A stretch of 34,649 nucleotides of DNA from Planoprotostelium fungivorum (Eukaryota > Evosea > Variosea > Cavosteliida > Cavosteliaceae). Positions 21,295 through 32,394 of this stretch are shown piece by piece. Where the stretch lies: positions 1 to 34,649 of the forward strand of contig MDYQ01000262.1 in the NCBI GenBank assembly GCA_003024175.1. Reading direction: 5' to 3'. The position numbers and the translations under genes are program-made. The notes below the pieces were generated by a model. It did not search any database and had not been told where the DNA came from. It was given only the letters and a program-made list of their open reading frames with translations. Numbering within the stretch: the stretch's first letter is position 1; every line of letters starts with the position of its first letter.

Positions 21295-21330
21295 TCCGCG
21301 CCACCATATCACATCACCATCCAGATCCGA
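21295..21330. promoter_or_regulatory. 36-bp gap between divergent start codons
   Basis: The start codons of the small minus-strand gene (21294) and the GH125 gene (21331) are only 36 bp apart. Either the promoters lie within the opposing transcribed regions or one annotated start is internal. The gap holds a short run of ATCACATCACCATC-type sequence but no TATA box. Confidence 0.45.
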
Positions 21331-23026
21331 ATGGACCGCCGCCCACCTTTAAAAGAGAGGAAGTTTGTCTCAGAAGAAGTCGAACGGGTCATAGAAGAGC
21401 TCGAACAGAAGTTGGATAATGAGGAACTATTCAGCTTGTTCCGCAACTGCTATCCCAATACGTTGGATACCACGATAGAATACTTTGAAGATTCTGAAAG
21501 ATTTCCATCTTCTTTTGTCATCACAGGTGATTCAGACCGAAGACACTGGCGTATCCAAGTGAAGGCTTGCAGGTGATATCAAAGCCATGTGGCTCCGAGA
21601 TTCGTGCAACCAGCTGTTCACCTATTCTGCACTTCTCAAGAGGGACACTCGACTGCAGAAATTGTTCTTGGGGTTGATTCGTACACAAGCCATAGTTGTT
21701 CAAAAGGTGATGAATCTCTCGACGACTCCTTCGAAACTGATGCAGGCAGCACCCCTATTCGAATGCATTCCGTAATCCAATGGTGGAGTTGATAGAACCT
21801 CTCGAAGAGAATGTGTGGGCGAACGATGACAGAGTGATGCCTCCGACTCCACCTCTCGTGTGGGAAGCCAAATGGGAATTAGACTCCTTAGCGGCCTTCT
21901 TGAAGTTATCGAGAGTCTATCACGATGAGACGGGAGACGTCTCTTATTTCATCACGCGAGAGTGGCTGTCCGCCATCAAGGTGAATGATCCTGCTGGTGA
22001 TGTACCGTTCTGAATCTGACATTCAGATGGTCCTCCGAGTCATACGATTGCAACAGAGGGGAACTACAGAGGCCACGAACGATGAAGGTACGCGTGACCT
22101 CACGCCTTCATCTCATCCATTCAGATTACACCTTCAGCCGTATCACTCGATCTTGCACGGAGACTCTCTACTCTGAAGGTCTGACGGCACCCGCCATGCG
22201 ATGTGGCCTGATCAAATCTGCCTTCAGACCTTCAGACGATGCCACCACATTTCCCTTCCTCATCCCTTCTAATGCCATGATGGAAGTGGAGCTACGCAAC
22301 ACGGTCAGACTTCTCTCTTCTCTGACAAAAGAGAAGAATGAATCGACAGGAGAATGTGAAGAGCTGAGAGGAGAATGTTTGAGATTAGCAGACGAGTTGA
22401 GAGAGGCCATCTACCGTCACGGTGTCGTCCATCATTCTATCTATGGAGAGGTGAGGTGACCGAGTGAAGAGTCACGGAGATGTGGCAGATATTTGCTTAC
22501 GAAGTGGACGGCCACGGGTCTCACCACTTGATGGACGATGCCAATGTGCCCAGTCTCCTCTCTCTTCCTTACATCGGTTTCATCTCGAGAGAGGATCCAC
22601 TGTACCAGAGGACTAGGCGGTACATCTTATCCCAACACAATCCTTATCATTTTCGTGGTCAGTTTGCACAAGGTGTAGGGAGCCCTCACACGGGTGCGAA
22701 TCGAGTGAGGCCTCGTGGGCGAGAGTTTCGATGAAATTGAAGAGATCAGGTGTGGCCGATGTCGCTGATCATGCAGGCGATCACATCAGATGACGAGTGT
22801 GGTATTGATGACATCATGCCATCTGATCATCGACAGTGGAGAGATCGAGGATATCATAGACATATTGAAACGATGCACTGCGGGGACTGGATTGATGCAC
22901 GAAAGCTTCCACGTGGATGATCCGAGGGAATTCACTCGTTCTTGGTTTTCGTGGGCGAATGGACTCTTTGGAGAGCTGATCCTTCATCATCATGCTTCAT
23001 CATCATGGGGGATACAAGTAGAATGA
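21331..23026 (+). CDS. Glycoside hydrolase family 125 exo-alpha-1,6-mannosidase
   Basis: GH125 enzymes are metal-independent, inverting exo-alpha-1,6-mannosidases. Eight exons (seven introns of 37-46 nt) give 466 aa. Family landmarks in order are RPPLKERKFVSEEVERVIEE, FRNCYPNTLDTTIEYF, SSFVITGDIKAMWLRDSCNQ, HPYSNAFRNPM, WEAKWELDSLAAFLKLSRVY, FRPSDDATTFPFLIPSNA, IFAYEVDGHGSHHLMDDANV, PSLLSLPYIGFISRED, GVGSPHTGANR, CTAGTGLMHESFHVDDPREF and TRSWFSWANGLFGELI. Essentially the whole fold is present, so the enzyme is likely active. No signal peptide is seen, implying cytosolic use or an unfound leader. GH125 is known from bacteria and fungi. Here it is fully intron-adapted, so any transfer would be old. 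Confidence 0.94.
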
Positions 23027-23404
23027 TTCGAACGATGATGTGGAATAAAATCAAATGTATATGAAGGTCATCCCACGTTCTGGAAGAGATCGTGCACTCT
23101 TCAAAATTGGGGAGGTCAGCCATCTCTGTCTACAATACATTGTCATGACACTTGAAAGAAGAGTTCTCTTCGTGTGCTCCTTAAAAGATGACATTGAATT
23201 ATATCGCATGGGGCACATTTATTCTATTCGAACAGAATTTCATCGCAACTGTTGCGATCCCAATTCCAAAATGACAATTCCCTCTACCTTCTATAACGAC
23301 TTTCGATTACTCCACATTCCATCTACAACGAAGCCACGTCCGCCTGGCGTCACGTCTCCCCACTCGCCTGTAAGTCACGTGTCTCCCCCACCAATGCCGT
23401 CCTC
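23027..23404. other. Convergent intergenic region, GH125 / transporter
   Basis: This 378-bp gap holds no clear gene. A small plus-strand ORF (from 23055, starting MYMKVIPRSGRDRALFKIGE) has no recognisable feature and is probably chance. On the minus strand the transporter could extend through an alternative intron (gtggtagatg..cttacag) to a stop near 23308, adding a short Gly-rich tail. Confidence 0.4.
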
Positions 23405-25425
23405 TCATCTACCACCTGCTCTTGTCATCTCTTCGTTCCTCTCTCTCTCTGTTACCTCTCCCATCTTCCTCAAATTCCTTTCGTCCGTCAACTTTGGGTT
23501 CTTCATGAGCAAAACGGCCAACAGGAGAGGAATGGATGCGGAGGCCGCCACGATGATCATGACTCGCATGACGTCCGTGTAGGCTAGAACGACAGCTTGT
23601 CTTTCAATCGTCTCCATTCCATGATCTCTGCACCACGTGAAAGGATCTGAATAGATGGTACCTACATAGAATCATTCCACACCACACGTCGTTTCATCAC
23701 CAGCTTGTGCCTCGTAATCGGCCGGAAGATGTTCCACCAATTTGATGGGGATGAAAGTAGACCAGATGGTGCCCCCCACGGCTGCACCCACTGCACCGCC
23801 CAGGAATGTCAGCGTGAGACTCATCGCAGTGATGGCGGCCACGTCTGCGAGTATCACTCAGTCTCTTTGTCTTCCTCTCTCACTCACCCGCCTGGCTCGT
23901 CGATGCTTGCACGTTGCTCTGCGTGGTCATGGATAGACAACCGGAGCCGATGCCCAGAGCAAGTTGACACAGACAGATGTACAGGAGGTTCGTCCGTGAC
24001 CACACCATGAGAGTGTAAGCGGAGGTGATGAAGAGAGCTCCGATGACTTGGAATGGTTTCAATCGTCTGACGTGCCGCACGGCCACGCCCACCAGCAGAC
24101 ACACGATGACCGACGAAAAGTTGAAGATGTTTCTGTATCTGTCAGCAAAATTTTTCGCTCTAATCTTACCCCGCACGAGTGGCCGTCTCTGTGGATGCAC
24201 CCACGGCTACGACGATGTAGGTGTAAAAGTAATCCATCATCAGAGTGAAGGAGAAGAAAGAGAGGAAGCCCACAACACAGCCACCACTGACCGATCGGTC
24301 TCTCAGTAATTTCAGAGGTAGAGCAGGGTGTAGTGCATATCTCAGCTCCCACGATACGAAGAAGAGGAGAAAGAAGAAACCACCGACGAGTAAGCCCAAG
24401 ATGATGGCTGTTCGCGTCACGATGAGCCAAACGATGAAGACTTACGGGATTTCCAAGAGAATGATTTCTGTCCCACGAGAGTGAGAGGAACCACGAATAG
24501 AGACAGAGAGAGGATGAGTGTGAGTGTGCCTAACACGTCCAAGTGGGTCACCTGACTCGATCTCTCCTTCTCTTCTCCTTCTTTCGTTGTGTGTCCGTTT
24601 CTCCTCTTGTTCTTCCTCTGCCGTAAGAAGAGGAAGAGGACGATGGGGAGAGAGAAGAGAGGCACGGCGATCGAGTATACGCCGATACCGTATCTCCAAT
24701 TGAGATGGTGACTGAAGAGAGACACGACATAGCCTGACACCCAAGTGTTGATGAGGAAGGGACAAGAGGGTAAGATGGAGAAGAGCACACGATTTCTCAG
24801 GCTGGTCGTGTCTACATCGGTGTGAGATGTTGTGACGGAGACGAGGTGACAGTGAATACCTGCTACGAGGACCTCTTGCAACAAATTCATTCCCGTGATA
24901 CCGAGTACGTACAAGATGATGGCTCCCTTGTGGTGTGAGTGATGTGGTGGGACAAAGTGATGTCTCACAGCGAAGAGGTATATGGATGGACTAAAGGCCA
25001 AAATGAGGCAACCTTTGTGGATCAGTGACATGAAAATGAGTGTTAATTCTATACCTGCAACATACGTGAAGATGCACAAACAGTACGCTTCTAATCTTCC
25101 AAATACATCAGCCACCTGACTGGACTCAGCTCACCGATCAGTCTTCGTGATCGTGAGGCACCTTCGCTATTGGTGGCTGAGCCACAGCCATGGTCACCGA
25201 GCGTATGATGTTGATGGTGGCTGACATGGAATGTTCCTATTGTTACGATGTTATACAATCGAACGATAACTTTGTTCAGTCCTGCACCTGAAAATCAGCC
25301 GCTGCTTGTGCCTGATAAGTCGACGAGGTCATACTGTCAAGAGAAGTAACGTAGGCTAATAAGATGATGCCTATAAAAAGACCTGCTTTCGCGGCATTGG
25401 AGGATGTTTTCGATGTCCCATTCAT
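23405..25425 (-). CDS. MFS transporter of the siderophore-iron (SIT/ARN) type
   Basis: This is a major facilitator protein with about 14 predicted membrane segments, interrupted by about ten short introns. The ATG at 25425 opens MNGTSKTSSNAAKAGLFIGI, then LAYVTSLDSMTSSTYQAQAA. Next come EHSMSATINIIRSVTMAVAQ and PPIAKVADVFGRLEAYCLCI, the A-motif region. Then come LYVLGITGMNLLQEVLVAG, DTTSLRNRVLFSILPS, LNWRYGIGVYSIAVPLF, LGIGSGCLSMTTQSNVQAST, GGAVGAAVGGTIWSTFIPIK and a C-terminus with KNPKLTDERN. Similarity in order and wording to yeast Sit1/Arn siderophore transporters is strong from memory. It likely moves ferric siderophores or a related metal chelate by proton coupling. The substrate is inferred. 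The stop could lie slightly downstream if a final intron is used. Confidence 0.88.
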
Positions 25426-25622
25426 CTGTGATTACCGAGTCAAAATGGCACAATCGTGTATCACAATGGTCACCTTCTCGTTGTCAGGCTCAGTAAGTGT
25501 TGAGCCGTGATCTTTCTCCATGTTTCTCAACTTGTTGAGACCAATATTACCCCAAATCCTTGTCAATCTACAACTAGCCTACTAATCTTTAATGTCAAAC
25601 GCACGACACAAACAGTTCACAA
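25426..25622. promoter_or_regulatory. Divergent promoter region, transporter / GST
   Basis: This 197-bp region separates the starts of a siderophore-type transporter and a glutathione S-transferase. It includes runs such as gtcaaaatggcacaatcgtg. No defined motif was recognised. Co-regulation, for example by metal or oxidative stress, is possible but not shown. Confidence 0.45.
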
Positions 25623-26509
25623 ATGAATCGACTCAGCTATTACGCAGCTCGTGGCACGTGCGATCAAGTAAAGAGGATCTATATTGAGACGTCTGACGAT
25701 TTTAGATTCGACTCCTCCTCGCCGAAACGGGCTTAGAGTATGAGGACGTCGTTGTCACTGGTCAAGAATTTGCCCGTTGGAAGAACTCTCTTCCACTTCC
25801 ATATCTACCCATCTGGGGTGATGTCACTCGATCTTCCATCATTGACGAAAATTCCAGAAGAGGAAGGCCTCACCCTTGTGCAACCCCTATGTATCTTGAA
25901 ACACATCGCCAGGTGAAGATCTTTGTACAACGTCTGCTTACATCTTCCAGGAGAACAGGTGTGAAGAGAAAGCCGTAACGTTCTAAAGGAGGCACGAGGA
26001 ATGTATGGATCGACTCTTCAAGAGGCCGCTCACTGCGACATGTTGTCCGAATATTGTGAAAAGGTAAATCATGTCATCATAATAATGCAAGGAATGACCC
26101 CTCTCAGATCGTTGCCGACTTTTGGAACGCAGACTTCATGCAGAGGGTGTCTCTTCGTCTTCATTCTCTCACGTAACTCTTCGTCAGAACCTACACGGTC
26201 TAGAACTGGAGAAGAAGAAGGATGACTACACCGAAAACACCCTCGTGCCTCAGATGAGCGATCTCTGTCTCATGTTGAGCGGTAACAAGTGCCCGCACTT
26301 GGTTGGTGCAAGGGTGTGTGCTGCCTGTCCACCTCTTCTCAAATCGACAGATTTCCTTCGTTGACATCCAGTTGTTCGCTCTGTTGGAGGCCATCAACAA
26401 GGAGATTCCACTACTCCTTCCAAGTTTCCCGCTCTTGAGTGCCTTCCACAAGACCATCTCTAACAGACCAAAGATAAGGACGTTCTGCCTGTCAGATAAG
26501 AGATACTGA
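25623..26509 (+). CDS. Glutathione S-transferase (sigma/alpha-like)
   Basis: GSTs conjugate glutathione to electrophiles in the cytosol. Eight exons (seven introns of 28-49 nt) give 202 aa, the normal length. The thioredoxin-fold N-terminus reads MNRLSYYAARGTCDQIRLLL, with the likely catalytic Tyr in LSYYAARG, followed by LEYEDVVVTGQEFARWK. The glutathione-binding turn is present as EGLTLVQPLCILKHIAR, but the usual QS is QP. The helical C-terminal domain includes CDMLSEYCEKIVADFWNADF and ISFVDIQLFALLEAI, and ends ISNRPKIRTFCLSDKRY. A 10-nt microexon (25951-25960) is needed to keep frame between HIAR and GEARGMYGSTLQ. The seventh intron uses a GTTGGT donor. Confidence 0.9.
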
Positions 26510-26545
26510 AGGGATAAAGAACGAAAATCGGATGCCATCTGCAAA

Positions 26546-27360
26546 TTGTATTCTCTCTCTCAGGCCCATTTTGTTCTGAATGACGTGCTACTCTTGTCTG
26601 ATCGTCGTGTCGATCCATCAGCAGCAAGATGGATCACACCAGAAGACCAGGCAGCCATCAAGAGTGCATCATCTGGAGGCCATAGCACCACAGTTGAGCT
26701 ACTTCTTGCCGATAGCCGTGTGGATCCATCAGCAGAGAGCCAGTATGCCATCAGACACGCAAAAGTGACGATGCACAAGTCATCGAGCGCCTTCTACTGG
26801 CCCACCCACTGGCAGATCCATCAGCAGAGGACAACCACACTGTACAATATGCTGCAGTCAACGGCTACGTCCTGCTGGTGCAAGCGCTCCTGGCAGACGC
26901 TCGAGTGGACCCAACAGCAGAGAACAACAAGGCTATACGAGGGGCATCAAAGCACGGACACACAGAGATTGTCAGACTACTACTGGCCCATCCAGACAAG
27001 GACAACAAGGCTTCTCTGCACGGCACTCTCTGTGATAACTATCATCAAGCGGCAGCGCTTTCTTCCATCGTGTGGATCCATTAGCACAAGACAACTGGGC
27101 CATCCGACGTGCAGCTGCAAGTGGTCATCACAACATCGTCGAGCTACTTTTATCAGATCCACGTGTGAACCCATCAGCAAATGACAACGAGGCCATCATA
27201 GAGGCAGCCAGTTACGGTCGCACTGAGGTCGTGCGGCTGCTCTTGGCCGATCTTCGTGGCGATCCATCGGCATACAGGAAGCAGTCAAGGGTACATCACT
27301 AGCAGGCCATGCTATGACAGTCAAGCTGCTCTTGTCCGACCCACGTGTAGATCCAGTGTC
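26546..27360 (+). pseudogene. Ankyrin-repeat gene relic with several frameshifts
   Basis: Ankyrin-type repeats of the form RVDPSAxxNxAIxxAxxxGHxxVVxLLLxD run across the region but change frame at least three times. The first frame holds DRRVDPSAARWITPEDQAAI and TVELLLADSRVDPSAESQYA. Near 26760 it shifts to KSDDAQVIERLLLAHPLADP, then AEDNHTVQYAAVNGYVLLVQ and GHTEIVRLLLAHPDKD. Near 27070 it shifts to DNWAIRRAAASGHHNIVELL, then SDPRVNPSANDNEAIIEAAS. A last shift gives GHAMTVKLLLSDPRVDPVSY before TGA. No introns explain the shifts and no proper N-terminus exists. It looks like a decayed member of a multicopy ankyrin family, though sequencing indels could mimic some shifts. Confidence 0.82.
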
Positions 27361-27804
27361 ATATATGTGAACCGAGATCGGATGCATGACGGAGGACCTC
27401 GTCGCTCTGCACCATGTTGAGTAGATCGTGATTGCCATCCTATGGCTAGATCGAAGACGTGATGAGAAAAGATGAACTGATGAGACGATAAATTGATGAG
27501 ACGAGTTAAACCTCAATGAGTTGAGATGCAGAGCTGTGTTGGAAAGATGGTAAGATGCAGACAGGATATGGTGAGATGAAGAGATGACCAAGGTAGTGAG
27601 ACACCATCTTTGTGTTTCAGTAAATAGTAACAATCGAATCACCACAAAAAGGCCACGCTTACAACTTTCAAATAGAAGATGAACCCAACACATTTAAACT
27701 GTGAGAGTTTTCGTGTCACGTGTTTAATTTCGATGGTCCCACGCAACTACGGTCTGTACAGTTTCGATCTTCTTTCTATACATTAAGTGACCATGCGTCC
27801 ATCT
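27361..27804. other. Intergenic with degenerate GATGAGAC/GATGAGATG repeats
   Basis: This 444-bp gap lies between the ankyrin relic and the 3' end of the SPRY gene. Its middle is rich in gatgagac- and gatgagatg-type units (about 27455-27600), like those in introns elsewhere. No gene was recognised. Confidence 0.5.
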
Positions 27805-29102
27805 TCACACATCCAGCTGGTTCGTTCCCCTCTCTTCTCCTCCATTCATATCATCATATCTTCCCCCAGGTCCGCACCCGTTCATCTCCTTACACAAGAA
27901 TGGTTTACCCTCTTCGCCTCCGAAATTGACAGCCACCTGATCGCATGAGACAACATCGTCTCATCTTTTCACCTTTGCCGTGCCATCTGAACCGATGCAA
28001 GGGAATAGAATGTATCTGAATCGAGTGTAAGCTGCTCCCAGATTCTCTCCGTTGAGAGTGAAGAAGACCGTGCCGCTGTCCGATCGATAGCCCACTCCCA
28101 CCGTGTCTCCATCGTCCCAGGAGGGCCCATACTTTTTCGCGCCAAAACCATCGTCCTTGTAACAGTCACCATCATCCTGTCCTATGTGAATCACATGATG
28201 ATGTCTATATCGATCACCGAGTGGAAGCCGACAGAATGGAGGTTCCAACCAGGAAGACGATAAGCTGGATAAGGTTTCGTGGCGAGGCCAACAGCTAAGG
28301 TGGCGCTGCTCTTCTTCTTTTCGATGACAGTCACTTCGAAATAAAAGACCTGCACGATGTCGGTTTTCGAAATGAGATGATGGAGGTTTCACCTCTGATT
28401 TTTTAGAATGGGTGGGAGAGAAAAATGGGTAGTTGGTCTGGACCATCGCGTCTTCGTTTGGACCGAAACTGATGGTCCTTCCATCGGACGATACGTGGGT
28501 CGATCTCTGGACCCTCCATTCTCCTGGCTCTGAGATGAAGCGCCAGACGCCCAGACCTTTGCATCTGACGAATAGACGTGAGATCATCGAGATGATGGAT
28601 GAAATGACGGTACCTCAAGATATGTTCGATGTGCTCTGGTGGAGGTAGATTCTTCTGTGGAGGAAAGTCTTTCGTGAATTGATTCGAATTCAAGAATGGT
28701 TCAAGTGGTGCATCATCGTATTTGCCTTGACCATGACTGCCAGAGGAGGGAAGGACAGTCGGATCGATAAATCCATCGTGATAGACGACCACTGGTTCTC
28801 TTGTGATCGGATCCAATAGACGCTGCCTGCTCTTCTGCCGCAGCCGGCGGTTCTTTAGATAATAGAAGAGTACAACGAGAATGATGGCGAGGACGATGGC
28901 TCCAAAGACGACACCAAAGATGATAACACAATCTGATGATAATCAATCGGGATGGAAGATTGATAGACTCACGCTTATCGCAGCTGCCTCCTCTATATAC
29001 ACTAGCTCCTGCCTCATATTGGCCACCTCTTCCACTCGTCGATTGGCAGAGAGCGACCATGATGGACAGGATTAAGAAGAGGAGTTCGTGGGATATAGCC
29101 AT
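27805..29102 (-). CDS. Ssh4/Ear1-like single-pass membrane protein with SPRY domain
   Basis: Six exons (five introns of 36-49 nt) give 362 aa. A signal peptide (MAISHELLFLILSIMVALCQ) is followed by a short lumenal stretch and a transmembrane helix (CVIIFGVVFGAIVLAIILVV, then LFYYLKNRR). A cytosolic linker precedes the SPRY domain: GVWRFISEPGEWRVQ, SEVFYFEVTVIEKKKSSATL, AVGLATKPYPAYRLPGWNLH, SVGFHSDDGDCYKDDGFGAK, KYGPSWDDGDTVGVGYRSDS and GTVFFTLNGENLGAAY. The RLPGW..SVG.HS block closely resembles fungal Ssh4/Ear1, which recruit the ubiquitin ligase Rsp5 to sort cargo at endosomes or vacuoles. No PPxY motif was seen in the cytosolic part, so ligase recruitment is uncertain. Confidence 0.86.
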
Positions 29103-29278
29103 GTTGTCGTCTGAATTGTTTTGAAAATAGTGATGTCGCATCAGTGACATGGAATCGCGAATTATCATTCCCATGAGAAAAGATTGAAACCAACCCGCAT
29201 CAACTCACGTCAACTCATCATCTACACACAATGATGATGCTGAATAAGACAAGAGTAAGAATACGACGATCATTTATT

Positions 29279-32200
29279 TCAGCAGCCCTCGGGGAAAGAC
29301 ACATCAGCCATGTCCGATCCAGGAGCACCGTTCGCCATGTAATCCAACTTGATCTTGACGAGAAGAGGTTTCTGTCTACATCAGATCACATTGCATCATC
29401 ATCACATCACCTCTCCGTGGTTCGAGTTGAGCAGTTTGAACGATTGGGAGACTCTTCCGCTGTTGTTGGGAGGCAACAAGTTACCGCTGGGCGTATTGAC
29501 TTGCAGACGGATGTACTAACCCCGTCAGCGTTATAGAGGTGCCGCTCCTCTCACCTTTGGCACGGCGACCTTAAAATCAAAGTTGGCGACGGGGAAGGGG
29601 TTGGCGTTCGAGAAAGAAGCGTTGATGAGTGTGATGTTGGGAGTGGAAGCCTGCTTCATGATGTCAAAGTAGACGGTGACTCCGTTCTTCTGGAAGACGG
29701 TCTGAGTGGGGAGGGGACCGTTGACTGGATGGATGGTCAGTGGAGTCTCTCGTGATATAGAGTGTCATGTCTTCTTCATGGTTGATGATGATGATCGTGA
29801 TAGCATCATGATGTGAGGTGATCCACATCATTGATGATCAATCATGATATTGACGATATGGAGGATAGAAGCTCTCACGAGGTGCTGCGGGTGTCGGTGC
29901 GGCTACTGGTGCCGGTGCCGGTGTGGAGGCGACGGGCGTCAGGGCGGACAAAAAGTCGAGAGGATCTGCAGCGGCCACGTTGTTCACAGGCGCCGTCGTT
30001 GTAGATACGGGAGCTGAAGAACCAAATATCTCGGACAGAATGTCAAGGCCACTGGATGCCGCGGGTGCCGCCGCTGCGGGTGCCGGGGTGGGAGAAGAGG
30101 GCTGTTGGCTCGTTGTAGTCGGTCCATCGTCCCAGTCGAGGAGGTTGGCTTCTCCGGTACCGTTGGCCGTTGCAACGGTTGCAGTCTTCATTTCGCGTTG
30201 TTCTAATACGGGAATACGCTCCAAGAGAGAGTCGCGGATGCCTGTACAGTGTGATGAGTATGATATCTCGACGGGAGGTCATGATATCGTAACGATACGT
30301 CGTGATATCATACAAAGTGTCGAAATTTCGATGAAAACTCACCCTCCCATGCAAACAACTTTGAATATTCCACAGCTCTCTGCTGCAGCTCTAGATCGAT
30401 GTTGCTCTGATACCTAGAGATGATGCTCTTCAATTTCTGTCCAGACGGAAACCTCGAGGTCAGCTTCATGAGGGCAGTGAGGATGTAATCTTTCGTCACG
30501 GGTGTCGTGGCTGGATCTCTCAAGATCTTGTCGAACAGATCGATGACGTCATTCTCCGTCACGTTGATCTCGCGATCTGAGGCGGGAAGGGAGAGGAGGA
30601 GATCTCCAAATTCTCCGATGCTCCACGAGGCGACCTAGAGACGGTCACGAGAGAATCAAATAGAATAAATCATTTTTCCGTCTCTTTTTTCGGATTTTTC
30701 GTGACGTGCTGATGGAGAGGGGCGCATACCTGAACGAGGGTCTGTTGAGTGTGGTCGTTGGTGAGAGACATGTACATCTTTTGAACTCCGTACGTGTGCA
30801 ATTCTGGAGATGAAGCAACCAAGTTGATGAGGTTGTAGCACACTTCGTCTGGAACACAATTTCCAGCGATCTGCAGCACCCTCAAGATCGTATCTACCTG
30901 CCACCTCCGCCGCGTCAGCCTCGTTGTAGACGATCGAAGATCTACCTCTTATTGGGAGAATATCTCTCCGTGACTCTGCACAAGTTGACGGCGAGGTCGG
31001 CTCTGAACTCAACGGTGGCCGTTTGGAGGAAAGTGATGAGCTCATGAGCTAAGATCTTGATGTTGCTCTCGTTGACGAGGGCGTAGATGAGCTCCAAGGC
31101 TCTCTTTCGGATGGACGTGTCAGGGTCCTTCAGACAGTCGACGATCGTGTTACGGTGTCGCTGGACGGCCTCTACGTCGGCTGACACGACCTGTTGGTGT
31201 CAGTTGTGTTCAGATGAAACGGTGGTGCACCTTGCCGAGCGTAGCGAGTGCCACGTATCGAATGTTGTTGTCCTTGTTTCCTAGGAATCTTCCGAGGACA
31301 TTGATGGCCAACAGCCTGAGACCATCTTCCGCCTCGATGTTCATGATGGTCTGAACACATTCGTACAGGACAGCATTTCCAACGTTTCTAGAGTGGTCGG
31401 TATTGGTGGCAACCTGTCTGATTCAGCCTCGAGTGCATGATGGACAACTCACCTGAGCGAGGATGTCGTTCATGATGTCAGTGGACTCTGCGTCTCCCTT
31501 TCCGAGGATGCGTAAGAGCTTGAGGATCTTGACTTGGAGGTAAGGATCGGTGATGCCATTTACATCATATTCGGGGGCGAAACCCGACATGACCAAGTTC
31601 TTAAGGACACGAACGAGAGTGGGCACCAACTGGAGTCGCTTGAGTCGAGAGAAGGAGGGTGAATGAAATGACTCACTCTTCTAAAGTATTCAATGTTGGC
31701 GGCATCGGTCTCACACAACTCCGTCATGAGAGTGACTCCAGTGAGGAGGACACCGTGATTTCTGTCGCTAAGGAGTGATCTGATTCTGGGCACAAAGTTT
31801 TCCATCAGATCGGGGCATTTTCGCAGGACTCGAATGGCACAGAGGGCGGCCTTCTTTCTCAGATAAGGATTCGTGGATCCGAGCAGCTTCTCTACGTCCG
31901 GCGCGAGATCGCGAGCGATACCCTGAGAGGAAATGTTGCCGAGAGCACAGAGAGCCAGACCGGCTATAAATTGGTTGTTGGAGTTCAGGTCGCTGTCGAA
32001 AGTGAGTCTTTCGAACGACAACGATATGTAATGCTTCGAGTTGATATCATATACGACGGTTAGACCATCCTCACTTCTTCATGTGACTGGTGACCAAGAT
32101 GAGAATCTCTTGTTTCTCGTCGAGGAGAAGCATGAGGGCGAGGTAGCCGATTCTCTTATCAGAGAAGCCACTCGAGGCGATGAGCTTCAGGCACTCCATC

Positions 32201-32394
32201 TGACCCCACTGAGTTGGGTATCCCAGCATGCTGATGTAGAGGAGCTTGGCCACATTTCTGTGTCTGTAATCTGCCTCTTCTTGTTTGAATGAAGTACGGA
32301 TGGCGGCGCATTCCTTCTGGATGACCTCCCTCTCTTCTGCAGCTGTCTTCGCGCCCCTAGCCGCTTTGATAAGATCCTTGAGTCGCCGGGACAT
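29279..32394 (-). CDS. AP-1 complex subunit gamma (gamma-adaptin)
   Basis: Gamma-adaptin is a large subunit of the AP-1 clathrin adaptor working between trans-Golgi and endosomes. The ATG at 32394 gives [20 protein letters not shown] and [20 protein letters not shown]. The trunk continues with [77 protein letters not shown] and [21 protein letters not shown] hinge rich in Ala/Pro/Thr carries LLDWDD (clathrin-box-like) and LDILSEIFG. The ear reads [16 protein letters not shown], then [20 protein letters not shown], and ends [10 protein letters not shown]. Trunk, hinge and ear are all present, so it is intact. The protein is about 800 aa. Two introns (29725-29878 and 30242-30342) are unusually long and repeat-rich. 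Confidence 0.95.
29725..29878 (-). repeat. GATG/CATCATGAT-rich long intron in gamma-adaptin
   Basis: This 154-bp intron lies between the hinge (ending APTPAAP) and the ear ([11 protein letters not shown]). It contains many gatgatgat and atcatgat units with local self-complementarity (for example tgatgatcaatcatgat). It is an example of simple-sequence growth in an intron. Confidence 0.65.
30242..30342 (-). repeat. Intron with repeated TATGATATC/GATATCATGAC motifs
   Basis: This 101-bp gamma-adaptin intron, between LFAWEG and [11 protein letters not shown], holds four copies of a GATATCRTGA/TATGATATC-type motif in both orientations around a cgtaacgatacg palindrome. It can fold into imperfect hairpins. 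Confidence 0.6.
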
